Source of the DNA: Stratiolaelaps scimitus
Lineage: Eukaryota; Arthropoda; Arachnida; Mesostigmata; Laelapidae
Direction: 5' to 3'
Length of the DNA: 64,000 bases
Assembly: GCA_019614645.1 (NCBI GenBank)
Contig: JABWDB010000046.1
Coordinates: 558,001 to 622,000 of the forward strand
The notes beneath the pieces were generated by a model. The model did no database searches. It was not told where the DNA came from and saw nothing but the letters and a program-made list of their open reading frames with translations. Below are positions 35,861-64,000 of the stretch, piece after piece. The position numbers and the translations under genes are program-made. Position 1 is the first letter of the stretch; each line of letters begins with the position of its first letter.

Positions 35861-36542
35861 TGGTCCCGTTGGGCTGACCAACAGCGACCGATGTACGGTC
35901 AATATGGATGCCACCATATAGATGGCACAGCAATAGACAAATAAAAATAACAAAGCCAACCTTGCCTTCTATGGTGCGCCACCTTGCGTACCCTGGTGTG
36001 ATATTTCACTTCATTATTAGCTTTAACTTGTGTGTGAGGGGTGCGCTATATTCGAGGTATGATCATGCTCTGTCGGAACTCTTGGTAGCTTGTGCATTGG
36101 TAAAAACGTTGTAGTCTCGCGCGGCACTCTGTGCTCGCGCGGACTCTGATAGTTGGCTAACAGCCGGAAAAAGTTCTATGGTAGTACTGTCATATGCATA
36201 AGATGTGAGACATGCTTAATTAAAAATATCCAGGCTGGGGTCAGCTAAACCGTTCCGTCACTGAGCACTAGCTGTATTACCACCTAATGCTGCATCTTCC
36301 CCAGACACTGATACATACCGGTGACATGGCTACGTATTCCCCAGACGCGCAGTGGTGGCAAATCGAAACGGCAAGAAGCGCATAGAGATGCGCCTGTCTT
36401 GCCGCAGATATTAGGAAGCTATTTATCGCAATCAAGTGTCCAGTGTCCTTCACTCCACGCCAAGTAATATGGATATTTGAAAAAAAAATAGAAATCTTAT
36501 TCAAACAAAGTCAAGGACTTCAATTCGGATTGTTTCGATTAC

Positions 36543-36622
36543 CTGACGCCTTGCTTGCTAAAGAGCTTCGTGATGGGGATGTCAACGATATGGACTCCGG
36601 GCGCGGGCCGACCGTCACCCAC
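36543..36622 (-). CDS. Candidate isolated coding exon upstream of ABHD13
   Basis: A stretch bounded by TTATTATAG/GTGGGT (acceptor) and GTCAG/GTAATC (donor) on the minus strand encodes VGDGRPAPGVHIVDIPITKL followed by FSKQGV. It is GC-richer than its flanks and exits in phase 2, which equals the entry phase of ABHD13 exon 2. It might belong to an alternative 5' end of that gene or to another gene. I do not recognise the peptide. Confidence 0.35.
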
Positions 36623-38940
36623 CTATAATAACCAGAATAAGACGAGCACACAGCCAAACAACCGAACAAAATAACCAGTTAAAATAGTCCTCTATTTAAT
36701 GTCTATTTGTAAGCTTCTATGTCAATGTTTTTTTCAACAATATTTCACCAACCGTGGAAAAGAAACAATCTTAATGCGTTTAACCGTGACCTCCGCATCG
36801 CTATCTAGTTAAAGAGAGAGAGAGAGAGAGAGAGAGACAGAGGAAGTAAGGCATTTGTAGTTATTCGTTACTACTACGAGGCAGAGTAGATTGTTGTCCT
36901 AAGATGCAGCAATAATAAGTGGCGAAAGCGTTAGCTCCGAGTAGGCTATGCAACGTCAATGAAACAATGTCCATTTCACTGCTAACGGCACATTACGACA
37001 ATTACCCACAAGTCGCCTCGGGCGAGATAACTACCCATTACTTGTCGTTGTATACCTTAGCCATGAGAAGGCGCAATCAACCCGTGGCTCGCCGGCAACC
37101 TCGACAGATGCTCGTCCTCCCGGCTGCAGAAGTTGTTGCTGTTAAAAACCAAGCGTGTGGTAGTGATGCAGGTAGTACAAGTAGTTGATGTCAGACTGCA
37201 ATCAGCGAAACCTTGGTTGTACGCAAGCTTTAGGTTAGTGTTCGCTGAAGCTGCAATGTTGTCTTGCGTGATCTGGGGGTATGACGAGCGCCGCCATGAA
37301 GCCATCGCCTCTCACGCAAAATCGCTCTTCTTGGACCCTTGGACGACAGAGCCTCTGGTGGGATAGAGGTCGTCTCCCCTCCACAGGTCGTCGACACCCG
37401 CACCAGCTACCAGAACCTTTTTACGGCCATCTCATAATTCCTCCAGGCCTTACCTATGGCGAGTGTAATATGGCACATATCTGCAAAACAGCGAAACGAA
37501 ATACAAATATTGTTATGATACGGCAAACGAATACACACTCATAGCCTACGCTTAGTTAAGCCTGCTCCCCTTTCGCAGATGCATTTTTGTAAACCAGTGG
37601 TAATATATTGGAACAACCACAGACTACGCATGTCCATGCTGCCAGCATGCCGCCGAGCAGCAACCAGCGCTGGATGAGGTAGAAATTGAATGACATATTT
37701 TTCTGTTCGTTTTTAAGGCAGGAATAAGCTCGACACTTCGTATAGCAACCCCTATATTTAGCTTCAGCTACATTTTATCGGAGCCCATATTTGTGCGTTA
37801 AAACACACTGATTTTTGGTTTCCACAATTGCGAACTTCAGCGGAGCACGACTCGAAATAGGATCACCATAAATATGGATGAAGCTTTGGATGAGCTAAAC
37901 CTAACAGGCTGAACCTGTTACTGACATAATGCGCTTTATTGAGTCTAAAAGAGTGTGTACGACTACCAAAAAGGCAGCGTGACATTCAACAGCCGAGATA
38001 TGTTGGGGTGTTTGAGATGAAAGTCCAGTGAAAAAAGGGAAGACTGGTGCTCGAGGTTTAGAACCGCCTATGATACCGCTCTTTTACAGTTCGGCAATCT
38101 GTTCGAGGGGCAAGTAAAACCGCTCTCAATCATTAACGCGACCACATAAGATTCTACATCGTCAATAAGAGTAAAATAAATTACGATTTATTGAAAGACC
38201 AGCAACAAGTTGTAGCTGAAGAACGACACAAGTCGACGTCTGCATGTGAACCAATACCTAAGGATGTTTGTAAACTGTGTGATACTATAATACTTGAGTG
38301 TGTTGGATAGATTGTAGTGAACCATTAGTGGGTTGAGGAAGTTCTCATGAATCAAACTGAGTTGCCAAAACGGAAGTTGGTAGTATATGATTTTCAAGTA
38401 CGCCGTCATGAAGCCATTTGTGAAAAAACAAACGCGATAATTGACTGGATATTAAGTATATATAAATGTATATGTAAAAACAAATGAAAATGTTTAGATT
38501 GAGCTCCAAAATGGTAACAAACCCAACGTATCAATTGGTGTTGTTCATCGTCTACCCTTTAGCCCTCTGGCTGATTTCTTAATCGCATTTGAGCCGACGA
38601 TAGTAAGAATTAACCGCGAAGAGGAACTATTCTAACTCAGTGATTTCTACAATTAACAAAGACACTAGGCCTATTCCCCGATGTAGGCATTCACATACCA
38701 ATCAGCCTTGGGCTTCCCGTGAGTTTCTAATAGTGCTTGCGAGAAAGGGCAGTACTCGTCAGAGCTGGGTAAAGTCACCCAATAACGTTAGACTGCGCTC
38801 CGCCTATATCCGGATCAGAAAGTTGTCTCTACTAAACGTCAATTAAAACGCACTTATTACGGACGATTAGTGTCTGATGACCTATCCAGACGAAAATGCC
38901 CATTCATTCAGTCGCCTCCCGAGTCATTAACAAAGTGCTC
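36623..38940. other. Intergenic spacer
   Basis: GA microsatellite at 36813-36837 and a moderately GC-rich stretch 36919-37440 without a recognisable protein. The rest is AT-rich with no supported features. Confidence 0.4.
36813..36837. repeat. GA microsatellite
   Basis: (GA)n of about 12 units in the spacer upstream of ABHD13. Confidence 0.95.
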
Positions 38941-39201
38941 GGGAGGAACCGACTCACCTTTTCCTGTATCTCTCCTTTGAAGATCGACGGCTCAGTAATC
39001 TCTGAAACCTCAGCCGTCTTTGAAGTTTACGCAGAACAAAAGGACTCCGGTCACTGGTAGTCCTACTCGACTTGCGTAAGGCTTTTAACTCTGTCCGATT
39101 ATTCTCTTCAAGGAACTCGGCTCTTATAATCTCTCCGAAGATGCCGCGAACCTTGTACAGTCTTTCATGTCGCATCGTAGTCAGCGCATTGCCATAGCGT
39201 A

Positions 39202-39390
39202 GGTGTCCCCCAGGGAAGCCTCTTAGACCCTACACGTTCCTCTATATTTATCAACGATATAGCCAATGTCCATCAGCATTGCAACGTCCTCCTCTACGCA
39301 GATGATACGTCTCTGTACGTAAGTGGCAATGATCCCAATTTTCCCCAATTTTCTCGACGATCAACTCGCAGAAACAGCGCATTTCTCTAG
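39202..39390 (+). mobile_element. LINE RT relic with intact YADD box
   Basis: The open frame reads GVPQGSLLDPTRSSIFINDI and VLLYADDTSLYVSG, that is RT motifs B and C in correct spacing. Motif A-like KAFNSV occurs upstream near 39080-39100 in another frame, so the relic extends back to about 38940. It is short, frameshifted and isolated in the ABHD13-ABCC interval. Confidence 0.65.
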
Positions 39391-39789
39391 TCTTAGACCG
39401 AAACTGGCAAGTGCCATAGCTGGCATTAATCAGGTGCACAAATTTTCATTTCCAATATCATTTTACCTTTCCACATTTACATGACTATTACTTACTGCTG
39501 CATTATTACTAGGTTTGCGGGCTGACTGAAAAACATCTCCTTGAAGAGCTAATCAAGGACGCTTAACCCAGGCCACCCCAGGACAAAACTCTCATTCACG
39601 ATACATTTTAAAGCTCCCTGTTAGCCGCGAAATTTTATTCGTTCATTCCAATAATCTACTTATATAAATAACCCTTCTACTTATATACATTTTACATTTA
39701 ATATTAATAAATTAATATGAATCCAACTAAGTCTTTAATAATGAATAATAATGTCAAAAAAAAAATGGAGGAAAACAACATGTGTTTTT

Positions 39790-40125
39790 ATTCAATTTTT
39801 TTTTCTCCTACAACTGCAATCCTAGTCTCGCCGTTACAGTTGTAGTTAGTGTCTCATGTTCAAGCTACTAGTCTCTCGTTATAGAACTGTTCTAATCTGT
39901 ATCTTATTCTTCCACACAATGGCGTGACCAGCATTTTTTTGTAAATGGCCTTGTTTATTCCAACAACCTGTGCACAATGAACTTTCCTAATCCAGTTTGC
40001 ACCCACCGAGCCTCTGGCTGATGGGCATACTTACTAGTATACCCAAATGTTGTTTACAGACATGGTCCGGACACAATTGTTGGCTCTTTGATCCGATAAT
40101 AAACAATAATAATCATAATCATATA
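39790..40125 (+). repeat. Dispersed repeat C, copy 2
   Basis: Second copy of the repeat at 6428-6790, with many substitutions and short indels, again ending in GATAATAAACAATAATAATC. The simple AAT-type tail suggests retrotransposition of a 3' UTR-like segment. It lies in intergenic DNA about 400 bases downstream of a LINE RT relic (39202-39390), which could be the same element. Confidence 0.55.
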
Positions 40126-40232
40126 ACGAAAAAAAATAACCTGCAATATGTGTATTCCTGTAAGTTTTTTAGCCAAGCTATTGTTTTCCGCTCTGCCCAC
40201 TGCTGAGTAGAATGATTTATTTGACGGGTTTG

Positions 40233-40252
40233 TGTTGTTGTTGTTGTTGTTG
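40233..40252. repeat. GTT microsatellite
   Basis: (GTT)6 tract in spacer DNA; the complementary type (CAA)6 occurs at 51981-51999 in an ABCC intron. Confidence 0.9.
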
Positions 40253-40803
40253 TCTGGACTTTCCGGGTAAATATTTGGTTCGAGTTGTATTTTAAAACCA
40301 GATGGGATAATTGTAATGCTCCTTCACCTCAGTCATCTTTCACTTTGACTAAGCGCATGTCGACCGGTTTAATTAAAATTTCGTCTGTAAACCCATATGG
40401 ATACTAGTAAGGAGACGTATGACATGTATAAAGATTTATATTTTTATTTAGATCATCAATTTGTAAAACAGATGACTTGAGCATCGACTAAGAGGACAAA
40501 AGTCTCACGGAGAACGACATTGGATCGCACCACGCGTACCACGATAGCCTAGCCTAACTAGTACAAGTAAAAATTAAAAAAAAAAATTAAAAATTCAGTT
40601 AAAAATATTCATGACCCTTTTCTTATCAAAAACATGAACCAGGTTTCGCCTTACGTTGTCCTAGCGAGCTATTACTCTCCATGTGATTATCATAGTCCAT
40701 ATCCCTATGAATCCCTTTCTTTGTCTGCATATCTGGAATTAAGTTGCAAGCGGAAGCAGCCCCTCGTTATAATTAATGTGGTCGATAACTTTGCCATTTG
40801 TAG

Positions 40804-42323
40804 TTATCGATACTGCTGTAGTCGGCGCCGGAGGTCCTTCATTTCAACCGGCGCAGTAAGAATATAATCTTTGTTTTTTCATACGGCTGGCCAATGGAAC
40901 CATTTTTACGAACGACATGGCGGTTTCATTCTATTGTGACGAAATACATTCGAACAGTGTGTAGGAGCCCCTAGAATTTCTATATCCATAAAACAAACAT
41001 CGATATTGTGTCAATGACTATTTCCCACCATGATTGTATATACAACCAAAAAATACTGAGTAAATTTTTCAACATTCGCAAAAATAATCCACGGAGCGGG
41101 AAAACCATCCGCCCAACCGCGGTAGCACCGAATGAATGCGTAAACACGTCGTGTGAAAGGCTGAAGTGTTTTAGAATATCTATAAATTCGCGGAATTACT
41201 CTTAATGATTCATGTACATACATATACATAATTATCCACGAACGGCCGCGGTATTAGAGAGCAGTAGAGATATTCAAATATGACTAGGGATTTGTAAACT
41301 GTAAGATAGAAGTTAACTGCTTTAGAAACGAAGCAATGACAGGATCAAATTCACTGCTCAAACAGCATCTGTGATATGAGTGTTAAACTCCAGAGAAATA
41401 CAGATGATTACGCCTAGACTCCTAAAGGTCTTCCCCTTAGGGAGCGGGGAAGACCTTTAGGAGTCTAGACTGTAAATAAGGCCATGATTTTCGGTCGAAA
41501 CAAGAGCCCATTGGGTAGGGAAATTAACATGTCATTTTCATCGCACTATCGGCAGGTTGCTGGAGAACGCCTTATCACTTAGTTTAGCCCTGAGTTTTGT
41601 CATGTAGATAACTGCGTAGACAATTTATCGTCTGTTTCCGAACTCCCAGCTGTGAGAGTCTCGAGTTTAGGCGAGGATGAGAACCTTTGATTCTGTCTCT
41701 CACCTAGCAAACCGTTCGATCCGAGATAGGCAGAGGTAGTTGTCTACCTCTGCTTCGAATTTCTATTTGTGAACAGTTGCAGCTAGGGATTGGCGGAAGC
41801 GTTCGAGTACAACGCCTTCGTCATAGTTGCGGCGGTATATCATGTGAAGAGGCGCACCCAGAACAGATGCAAGCTTCTCATAAACCAGTGGGGATATTCT
41901 GCATTTTAATGAGGGGGTCTTTATTTTGTTTGTAATTGACTCAGCCGTAAGTACCCTGTTTGTGCACTGGAATAATATGAGTTGTGCCCAATGCAATTGC
42001 TAGTGCTAAACACAACTCTGACAATGTTTTAGTTGTTCAATAATTTAGAAATGTGTAACTTTATTAGTTTAGTTAGTTAGGCGGTGCTTTTCAGTCCAAC
42101 AGGTGTAGAGTCAGATGGGACAATCGCACCACGACCTGTGCAGCTCGGCCAGTACTACGGCTACATACGTGACAGGGTCACTGGGCTGCCATCATCGTCG
42201 CTGCGCAAGTCGGCTTTCTCTCATCTCAATCTGTCGAACGGGTCCCACAAGGCTGAAAAGCGGAAAGCTCCAAAAATACTCCGCCTCAATTCAAAGGCAG
42301 ATGGCAGCTTTGAAAGACTATAG
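40804..42323 (+). CDS. Possible two-exon 3' end of an unknown + strand gene
   Basis: Exon 40804-40855 (after CCATTTGTAG, before GTAAGA) encodes IDTAVVGAGGPSFQPA. Exon 42095-42323 (after GTGCTTTTCAG) encodes PTGVESDGTIAPRPVQLGQY ... GSFERL and a TAG stop. The donor leaves phase 2 and the acceptor enters in phase 2, so the two join as ...QPAHPTGVESDG... The second exon is GC-richer and lysine/serine-rich at its end, unlike the surrounding spacer. No upstream exons or family were recognised, and the perfect inverted repeat at 41414-41468 would lie in the intron. Confidence 0.35.
41414..41468. repeat. Perfect 23-bp inverted repeat (hairpin)
   Basis: Arms 41414-41436 and 41446-41468 are perfectly complementary (starts CTAGACTCCTAAAGGTC), separated by a 9-base loop TTAGGGAGC. 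In RNA from either strand this forms an uninterrupted 23-bp stem. Its flanks are AT-rich spacer. It could be a miRNA-like hairpin, a fold-back transposon end or a recent palindromic insertion. Confidence 0.85.
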
Positions 42324-45300
42324 CTTGTAAACTTCCGAGGCAACGAGATTTGAAATCCGGAAGAGGGAAAAGTTTGCGACAAAATGATGTCTATGTAGAT
42401 TGATAGGAAAAAACTTACCAAAATAAGGACTCATACGAATGTCCTGGCCGCAGCAAAAATGTTTGCTATGAACCTCTCTACAGCTTGCTTCTGCGTGCCT
42501 TTTTTGATATTCAACGGATAATTCTACAGGGCAAGGCTAGATGCGGGCAAAAATGTAAATTCTCGCAAATATTGAAGGTTTTTAAGCTATGCGGTCAAAA
42601 ATATTCGTTTACGATAGCCACAACGAAAATGTCCTCCACATGTTTCTTTATTAAAGAAGGCACTACTGGAATATGCGATTGGCTTAGTTTCGAATACGGT
42701 TCGAAAATACGAACCAACGAACTATCCTCTCTCAAAGAAGCAGACAGCCTGTGAACAGCTTAAGTCAGCTTGTTTCCTATTTCGTAAAGCGCCTCCCACG
42801 GTACGGTATCTTGGACGGCTAAGTATCTGGCTTAAAAGTCAAGGATCGGTAGTTCAAGCCTAGCGATTTGCGGCAGACATATGTGTGCACGCACGGTACG
42901 AAACAAAGAAAGAACAATAGATTAAACCAGTTACCATAATCCGGATTTCGGTGTCACCTCAAGTTTCTTTCAGTATGTTGTATACTTTCAAGCTATTTTA
43001 ATATTTGGAAATCAAAATGAAGAAAAAAAACCTTGTCAAGTGAGGCACGGTAGTTACAGAACGATGAGCTATGTTCCGGTAAAATCAACATTCGTAATGA
43101 AGTGTGGATTGATGCGTAGCCCTTATGAATTCCACCCGATTTATTGAATCTCCCTGAAACTTCTTGAGACTACCCACTGATGACCGTAGCAACGAATAAC
43201 AAAAGTTCATTCTGTTGAACGGCTCATTCCTTAAAATGCTGCCTTCCTCTCGACCGATAACGCTATTGGGAGCGTCTCAACACATGAGTCGACTGCAATC
43301 CCCTTGTGGCCGTCCAAATGTACCATAACCGTAGACTATAACAACTAATTTGCAAACAATAAAATTACTCATGAAGCCAAATTTAGAATGAAATAATTAG
43401 CGGCGACTATAAAGAATGCATATGTATAAAAGAGTGATGGATGTTATTTGTCTATTGCATTTTATATATTAGCTAAATATGTGTGCGGGCCATTTTTGTC
43501 TGGGGATGCTTATCATGGATAAAAAGACGAACGAGCTCTGGCTTGTACTCTTCCACTATAATACAACGAATAATAACGTATGAGGCTTTAAAACGCTCGG
43601 TACTATAGACTGTAATGTGCTTTTGAACGTGCTTAAAAGTCTTTCGGAACTCTGAACAGTGAAAGCGTGATCCTATTAGTTCACGATAGATAGACGGTCC
43701 AATTGTTTTAAGTGGGTTAATGCCCAGGTCCAACAAGATTATTACTTCCACTTATATGCTAATCGATCTGGCCCAGTGTTCTCATGAAATTCATTACGGA
43801 GAATTGATTATTTCCTCCCAGACAAACAGCATTTAAGATCGAAAATGAAACTATAATTGGGGTATTCCTCATGGCTACTCACTTCTCACTCGATCGCATA
43901 CTACATTTTTTATATTATTGATAATACCATTTTGCGATACAGTACCTATCTTGTTGCCATGCTAATTGATGATAATAATAATAACAATAGTTGTAATCGT
44001 TAAAATTAGTCATCTTGCAATTTTACCACCCCGTACACTGGACTACGAACAGTGAACAGTATATTATCGTACACTCTATGAAATCAGCCATAAGTGCCAT
44101 CTCAATCTCAGACCGATCCACGGGCAAACAAGCGGATTCAGTGCGTTGATCGAGAACGAACGTAACCGCAGTGCTATAATAGTAAAGTGTGATGATGAAT
44201 GAACTAAAGGCAGAAATATTGGACAGGAATCCGTATAACTGATAATGGTTATTGTTGCATATATGTTAGCCTGTCCCCTGCCAAATATTGTGATACCAAA
44301 GCACTCATCCCCGACGGCTGCTGCCGCTTCTGTTTCTGCCAGCGAATATAAATCGTATAAATCAGTTTTGGGTAGGCGGCGTTGGCGTCACTTGCGTATA
44401 ATCATGAATATGAGTATAGATCAACAGAATTGTTGGACGGCGACTACCATGACTACAACGAGGGAATAATCGTATTAACATAACACCGTCACCAGCAACC
44501 TAAGCAGCAGCTGGACGCGGCTGCAAAGTCGCGAAACTATGAAGTAAATTATTGCCAATGTGACCACGCAACTACATCTAGATTTGGTCTAGCTGTGACG
44601 CCGAGACGATGCCATGTGCGCGGTCTAACAACGCTCAAAGCGTAACACATGACAAGCTCTTTGGTGTCAGAAAGGCGGAAATGATAGATACCGTGGAAAA
44701 AGCTACTGCTGTTCTTAATTGCGAATATCGAGGGCGTATGTTATAGCTATGCCGTTATCAGTACCTATAACCGAGAGACTTTGTTCTTTGTTTGTACAAA
44801 TGACCGAGTCGTAAAAATTGAAAAGGCCTATTTACGTGTTGCCGTTGAATCATCAATAATCATGACATTGTTAACGGCTACAAAACGAGATTTGACTAAT
44901 ATTTTATGTCACTTCAAGAAGCAGTGGCAGGAATGGCAAGATTACCAAGCTATCTAGACGACGAGACCAAACCATAGTCATACCCCCGTGTCCCCTTGTA
45001 TGATTACCACGTTTCAAGTAAATGTTGTACAATGTTGTCTGCATGGAGAGACGGCTCAGTAGTCGCATCCATAGCCATCAAAACTGAGAGCAAAATCAAA
45101 ACAGACGGGTGGTGTATATCTAAGTATTATTGACTTGCGCCACTAATTTGAAGCAAAGATATCTATGGAAAGCTACGTGTTGTGGCTCGAGTTCAGGACT
45201 TAATCGAAATCAAGGTGTATTTCAACTTTTTTTTGAAGGCAAATAAACAGACGAATGATAAAATTGCAAAGAGGGAAATAGGTAACGTGGGTAACTTAAG

Positions 45301-47195
45301 AGGTGGGCAGCCTCGTATCGGCTTATTCTGGCGTGCTTATTGATACTAAACAATCACTATTGTTGCTATCATTTGTCGTATGACTGTAATTAACATAAAT
45401 TGAGATATATGCAACATAGACGAAGTATAGATTGAGATCGCCTTTACGCGCAAGGCTGACCGATATGAATTGCTGCTGCAATTTCAATGAAACCACGTTC
45501 GTCAAGCTTGTGATCAATACCAGGTGGCAATTCGAATGCTCGTTCCTCGTCATTCTAATATCGCACACTTACTTGGTGTTCTTCGACGATCGCCAACTAA
45601 CGGTGAAATTTAGAAAGATTCCAATAATAACAAAAACACCACCGTACACACAGACAAACAGACACTCACGCAGGACTGATCCGTGCAACCAGCGCGGTTC
45701 GTGCGCAACTAAATGACGAATAGATTCGCCAAGAGCGCCGATCGTTCTATAACAAACGACCACCAATTCATAAACTCCTTCTTTTCAACTGCCCTCGCAG
45801 AGAACCGACGGCAACCGACTGTCACCCTATGTGGGCAGCCATCATGCCGGCGAGCAACACAGAAGCCTACGAACTGTTAGGAGAGAAGCTTCGCTTGGGT
45901 TGCCCAAGTTACCGAGTTCGATCCAAGCCGGATATTTATCTTAATAATACTTAATTATAATCGGCTTAACAACATTCCGCGTGTTACATAACGCGCCGCC
46001 GGACTGTATAGCGTCATTGAGAGGGGGACAAAGGGTGAAGTCAGACTGTTCCACACAATGAACCATGCTCTGAGGTGGCATCAAGCAGGGTTTGATTCTT
46101 TAAAAACAACTTTAGAGCTTCCGTTTTTTGGGAAGTTCACTACTACCGAAATCTGAAATTTCAGTACCCGAATAAAAACAGCATCCTATGTTCTGAAGTG
46201 AGTCTGTGAAAGAAATAAGTACAAGGGGAACTACAGAAACCCTACGCAGGATAGGCTGGGCCTTCTGACTAAGATTGGAACCCGATGGCTGTATAACAGC
46301 CACTTTTCTCCGGTGCCACAGATCGAAGCCCAATCGCAAAATTGTATGCATAATGCAAAAATAGTAAAATACTCTTAGGCATGCCGGAAAACACACATGG
46401 ACAGAAAGGACGGTCTCGCTAATATTTCAGAGAAATAAATCCTGAATTTAATAAACCGATAATAAATCGCTGAAAGTCTTCCTCACTTCATCATTACGAG
46501 TAAAGACGGTCGATCATAGCATACAATCATACAGGTACGATGATTTCCCAACAACTGGATCGGTGCAAATTGCTCAAGTTGAATCAAGATAGATCAAATC
46601 AAAGATGGATAGGTATATTATATAGGGGAATGTTTTGCACTTATCTCTATGTAGTCGGCGACGTGTTACACGATATTCGCCCCTCAAAGTGGCTGAATTA
46701 TTTTCTACCTCGTTCGAACCAAAGAGCCATCGTAGCCGTGCTCCGCGCACACTCTTTATTTAGAGTTAATAAAGTCATGCCAGTAGTTAGGTCAGCTTAT
46801 CGAACACCAATACAAATAGGTTTTAGGCATAAGGCAGGTCGTATGTATGTATGCACTAATTAATCGATGGGCCGCCGACCGTACCGTCCCGATCATCATT
46901 AGCCCTATATAAACCAACACCGGGGTTTATAGCTTCTCTGCATATTTCGCACAGTTATAAAGCCATGTATCAGTTCTTGTATGCATGTTCTGAACGCGAA
47001 TATTATTTCATTTCGCTCTGTCGTGAATTTCATAATTGAATATGGTGCCTTAAAATTTTGGCTAGCTTTCAAGTGCGATATAGTTTTAAGAGATGAATAA
47101 AATAACGGGTATATATATCCGACCTATATAGGCCTATATGATGACGTATATTAGAATCATACCTGAGTACCTGTCACAAGAGGCAGAAATCAATG
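42324..47195. other. Intergenic spacer downstream of the ABCC transporter
   Basis: About 4.9 kb of AT-rich DNA. Only short tRNA-like box pairs were seen (for example B box GAGTTCGATCC near 45931 and GGTAGTTCAAGCC near 42851), suggesting old SINE fragments. No gene was recognised. Confidence 0.4.
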
Positions 47196-47293
47196 TTTAT
47201 TTCTGAAATGAACGTGAGTGTATTTATGGATGGTGAGGTTCGTTACCAGTGATTCGCACACCAGCAACAACATAATTGACTGTAACATTTCTT

Positions 47294-63546
<16,253 letters not shown>

Positions 63547-63548
63547 CT

Positions 63549-64000
63549 GAATTCAAAAGAACGAGAAGCCCGGTGTACCAATAACAGGAACACAGGATGC
63601 CATGTTTAGATATCTGATTGTATTCAGAGTCTCAGAGATATATCAGTCGCTGCCCTCCTGCTGTATAGAGAAAATGTTTTTATTTTTCGAAAAATGCTGA
63701 GGTAATCTATCTTAAAGGGCCATCAGGCCTAGTGAAGAAAAATGAAGGCGGTTTGGATATGAAATCGGTATTTACAATTTGGTATTTTTTTTTACAATTT
63801 TTTTAAATTTACACTTGTTTTTCAAACACTGTCTGCAAATGAGCGTAACTCACGAAACGTTTTTGAACCGCAAAATGCTATACGCGCTCAATTCTAGAGG
63901 AATAAAAATTGAATTGGGGGAACGATTCCTAAAGAAGACTGACAAAAACGTATCTCACGGAACTACTCAAACGTGGTTCGAGTAAGGATTTGTCCCCATT
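63549..64000. other. Intron or 5' flank of the ABCC transporter
   Basis: The expected exon with the start codon, upstream of the acceptor at 63547-63548, was not identified here. AT-rich with a T-run near 63785-63805; no other feature. Confidence 0.4.

Noticed and set aside
37340..37425. Minus-strand peptide WRGDDLYPTRGSVVQG resembling the D-amino-acid oxidase YPVRGQVV region
   Set aside because: Only one short motif, no FAD-binding or other oxidase motif nearby, and no convincing splice sites.
42800..42875. tRNA gene candidate with GGCTAAGTATCTGG and GGTAGTTCAAGCC
   Set aside because: Acceptor-stem pairing is not evident and the B box is degenerate; more likely an old SINE fragment.

Overview
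The window is animal nuclear DNA. Coding sequence lies in many short exons with GT/GC..AG boundaries, and the spacers are AT-rich, full of TA microsatellites and of degraded retrotransposons (R1-like, jockey-like, Ty3/gypsy and BEL/Pao relics) and tRNA-derived SINEs. Ionotropic-receptor (IR) chemosensory genes, an arthropod-type transposon mix and protostome-type gene families point to an arthropod. A chelicerate such as a mite or tick is my best guess, but that is inference. There is no sign of prokaryotic organisation.

Layout. (1) 1280-7096 (+): C-terminal half of an IR-type receptor gene (M1, M2/M3, S2 and M4 exons); the ligand-binding S1 exons are not in the window. Its second intron carries a non-LTR retrotransposon relic. 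(2) About 7.1-22.4 kb: a transposon graveyard with an R1-like LINE (-), two jockey-like fragments, a Ty3/gypsy-like LTR element nested with a jockey fragment and a SINE, a coiled-coil ORF1, a further RT fragment and a BEL/Pao fragment. (3) 22382-26690 (-), with weaker candidate exons to about 29.3 kb: a second IR gene, paralogous exon by exon to the first. The two receptor genes lie tail to tail around the transposon island. (4) 32193-35860 (-): a complete nine-exon ABHD13-like alpha/beta hydrolase, 402 residues, with S-D-H triad. A LINE 3' end sits in its last intron. (5) 36-47 kb: mostly non-coding, with a LINE relic, a dispersed repeat, a perfect 23-bp inverted repeat and a possible two-exon 3' end of an unknown + strand gene. 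(6) 47294-63546 (-): an ABCC-type (MRP4-like) ABC transporter in 27 phase-compatible exons covering TMD1-NBD1-linker-TMD2-NBD2 to the stop codon; the first exon is missing.

The genes do not form an operon. The receptors would be plasma-membrane chemosensory channels, ABHD13 a membrane-anchored serine hydrolase and ABCC4 an export pump. The main points of interest are the inverted IR pair around a nested transposon island, two GC-AG introns supported by reading frame (one in an IR gene, one in ABCC4), two long perfect inverted repeats, and two tRNA-derived SINE families that appear to share a 3' motif. Exon boundaries were assigned by eye from splice consensus, reading-frame continuity and comparison with the paralogue or remembered family members; no search was run.
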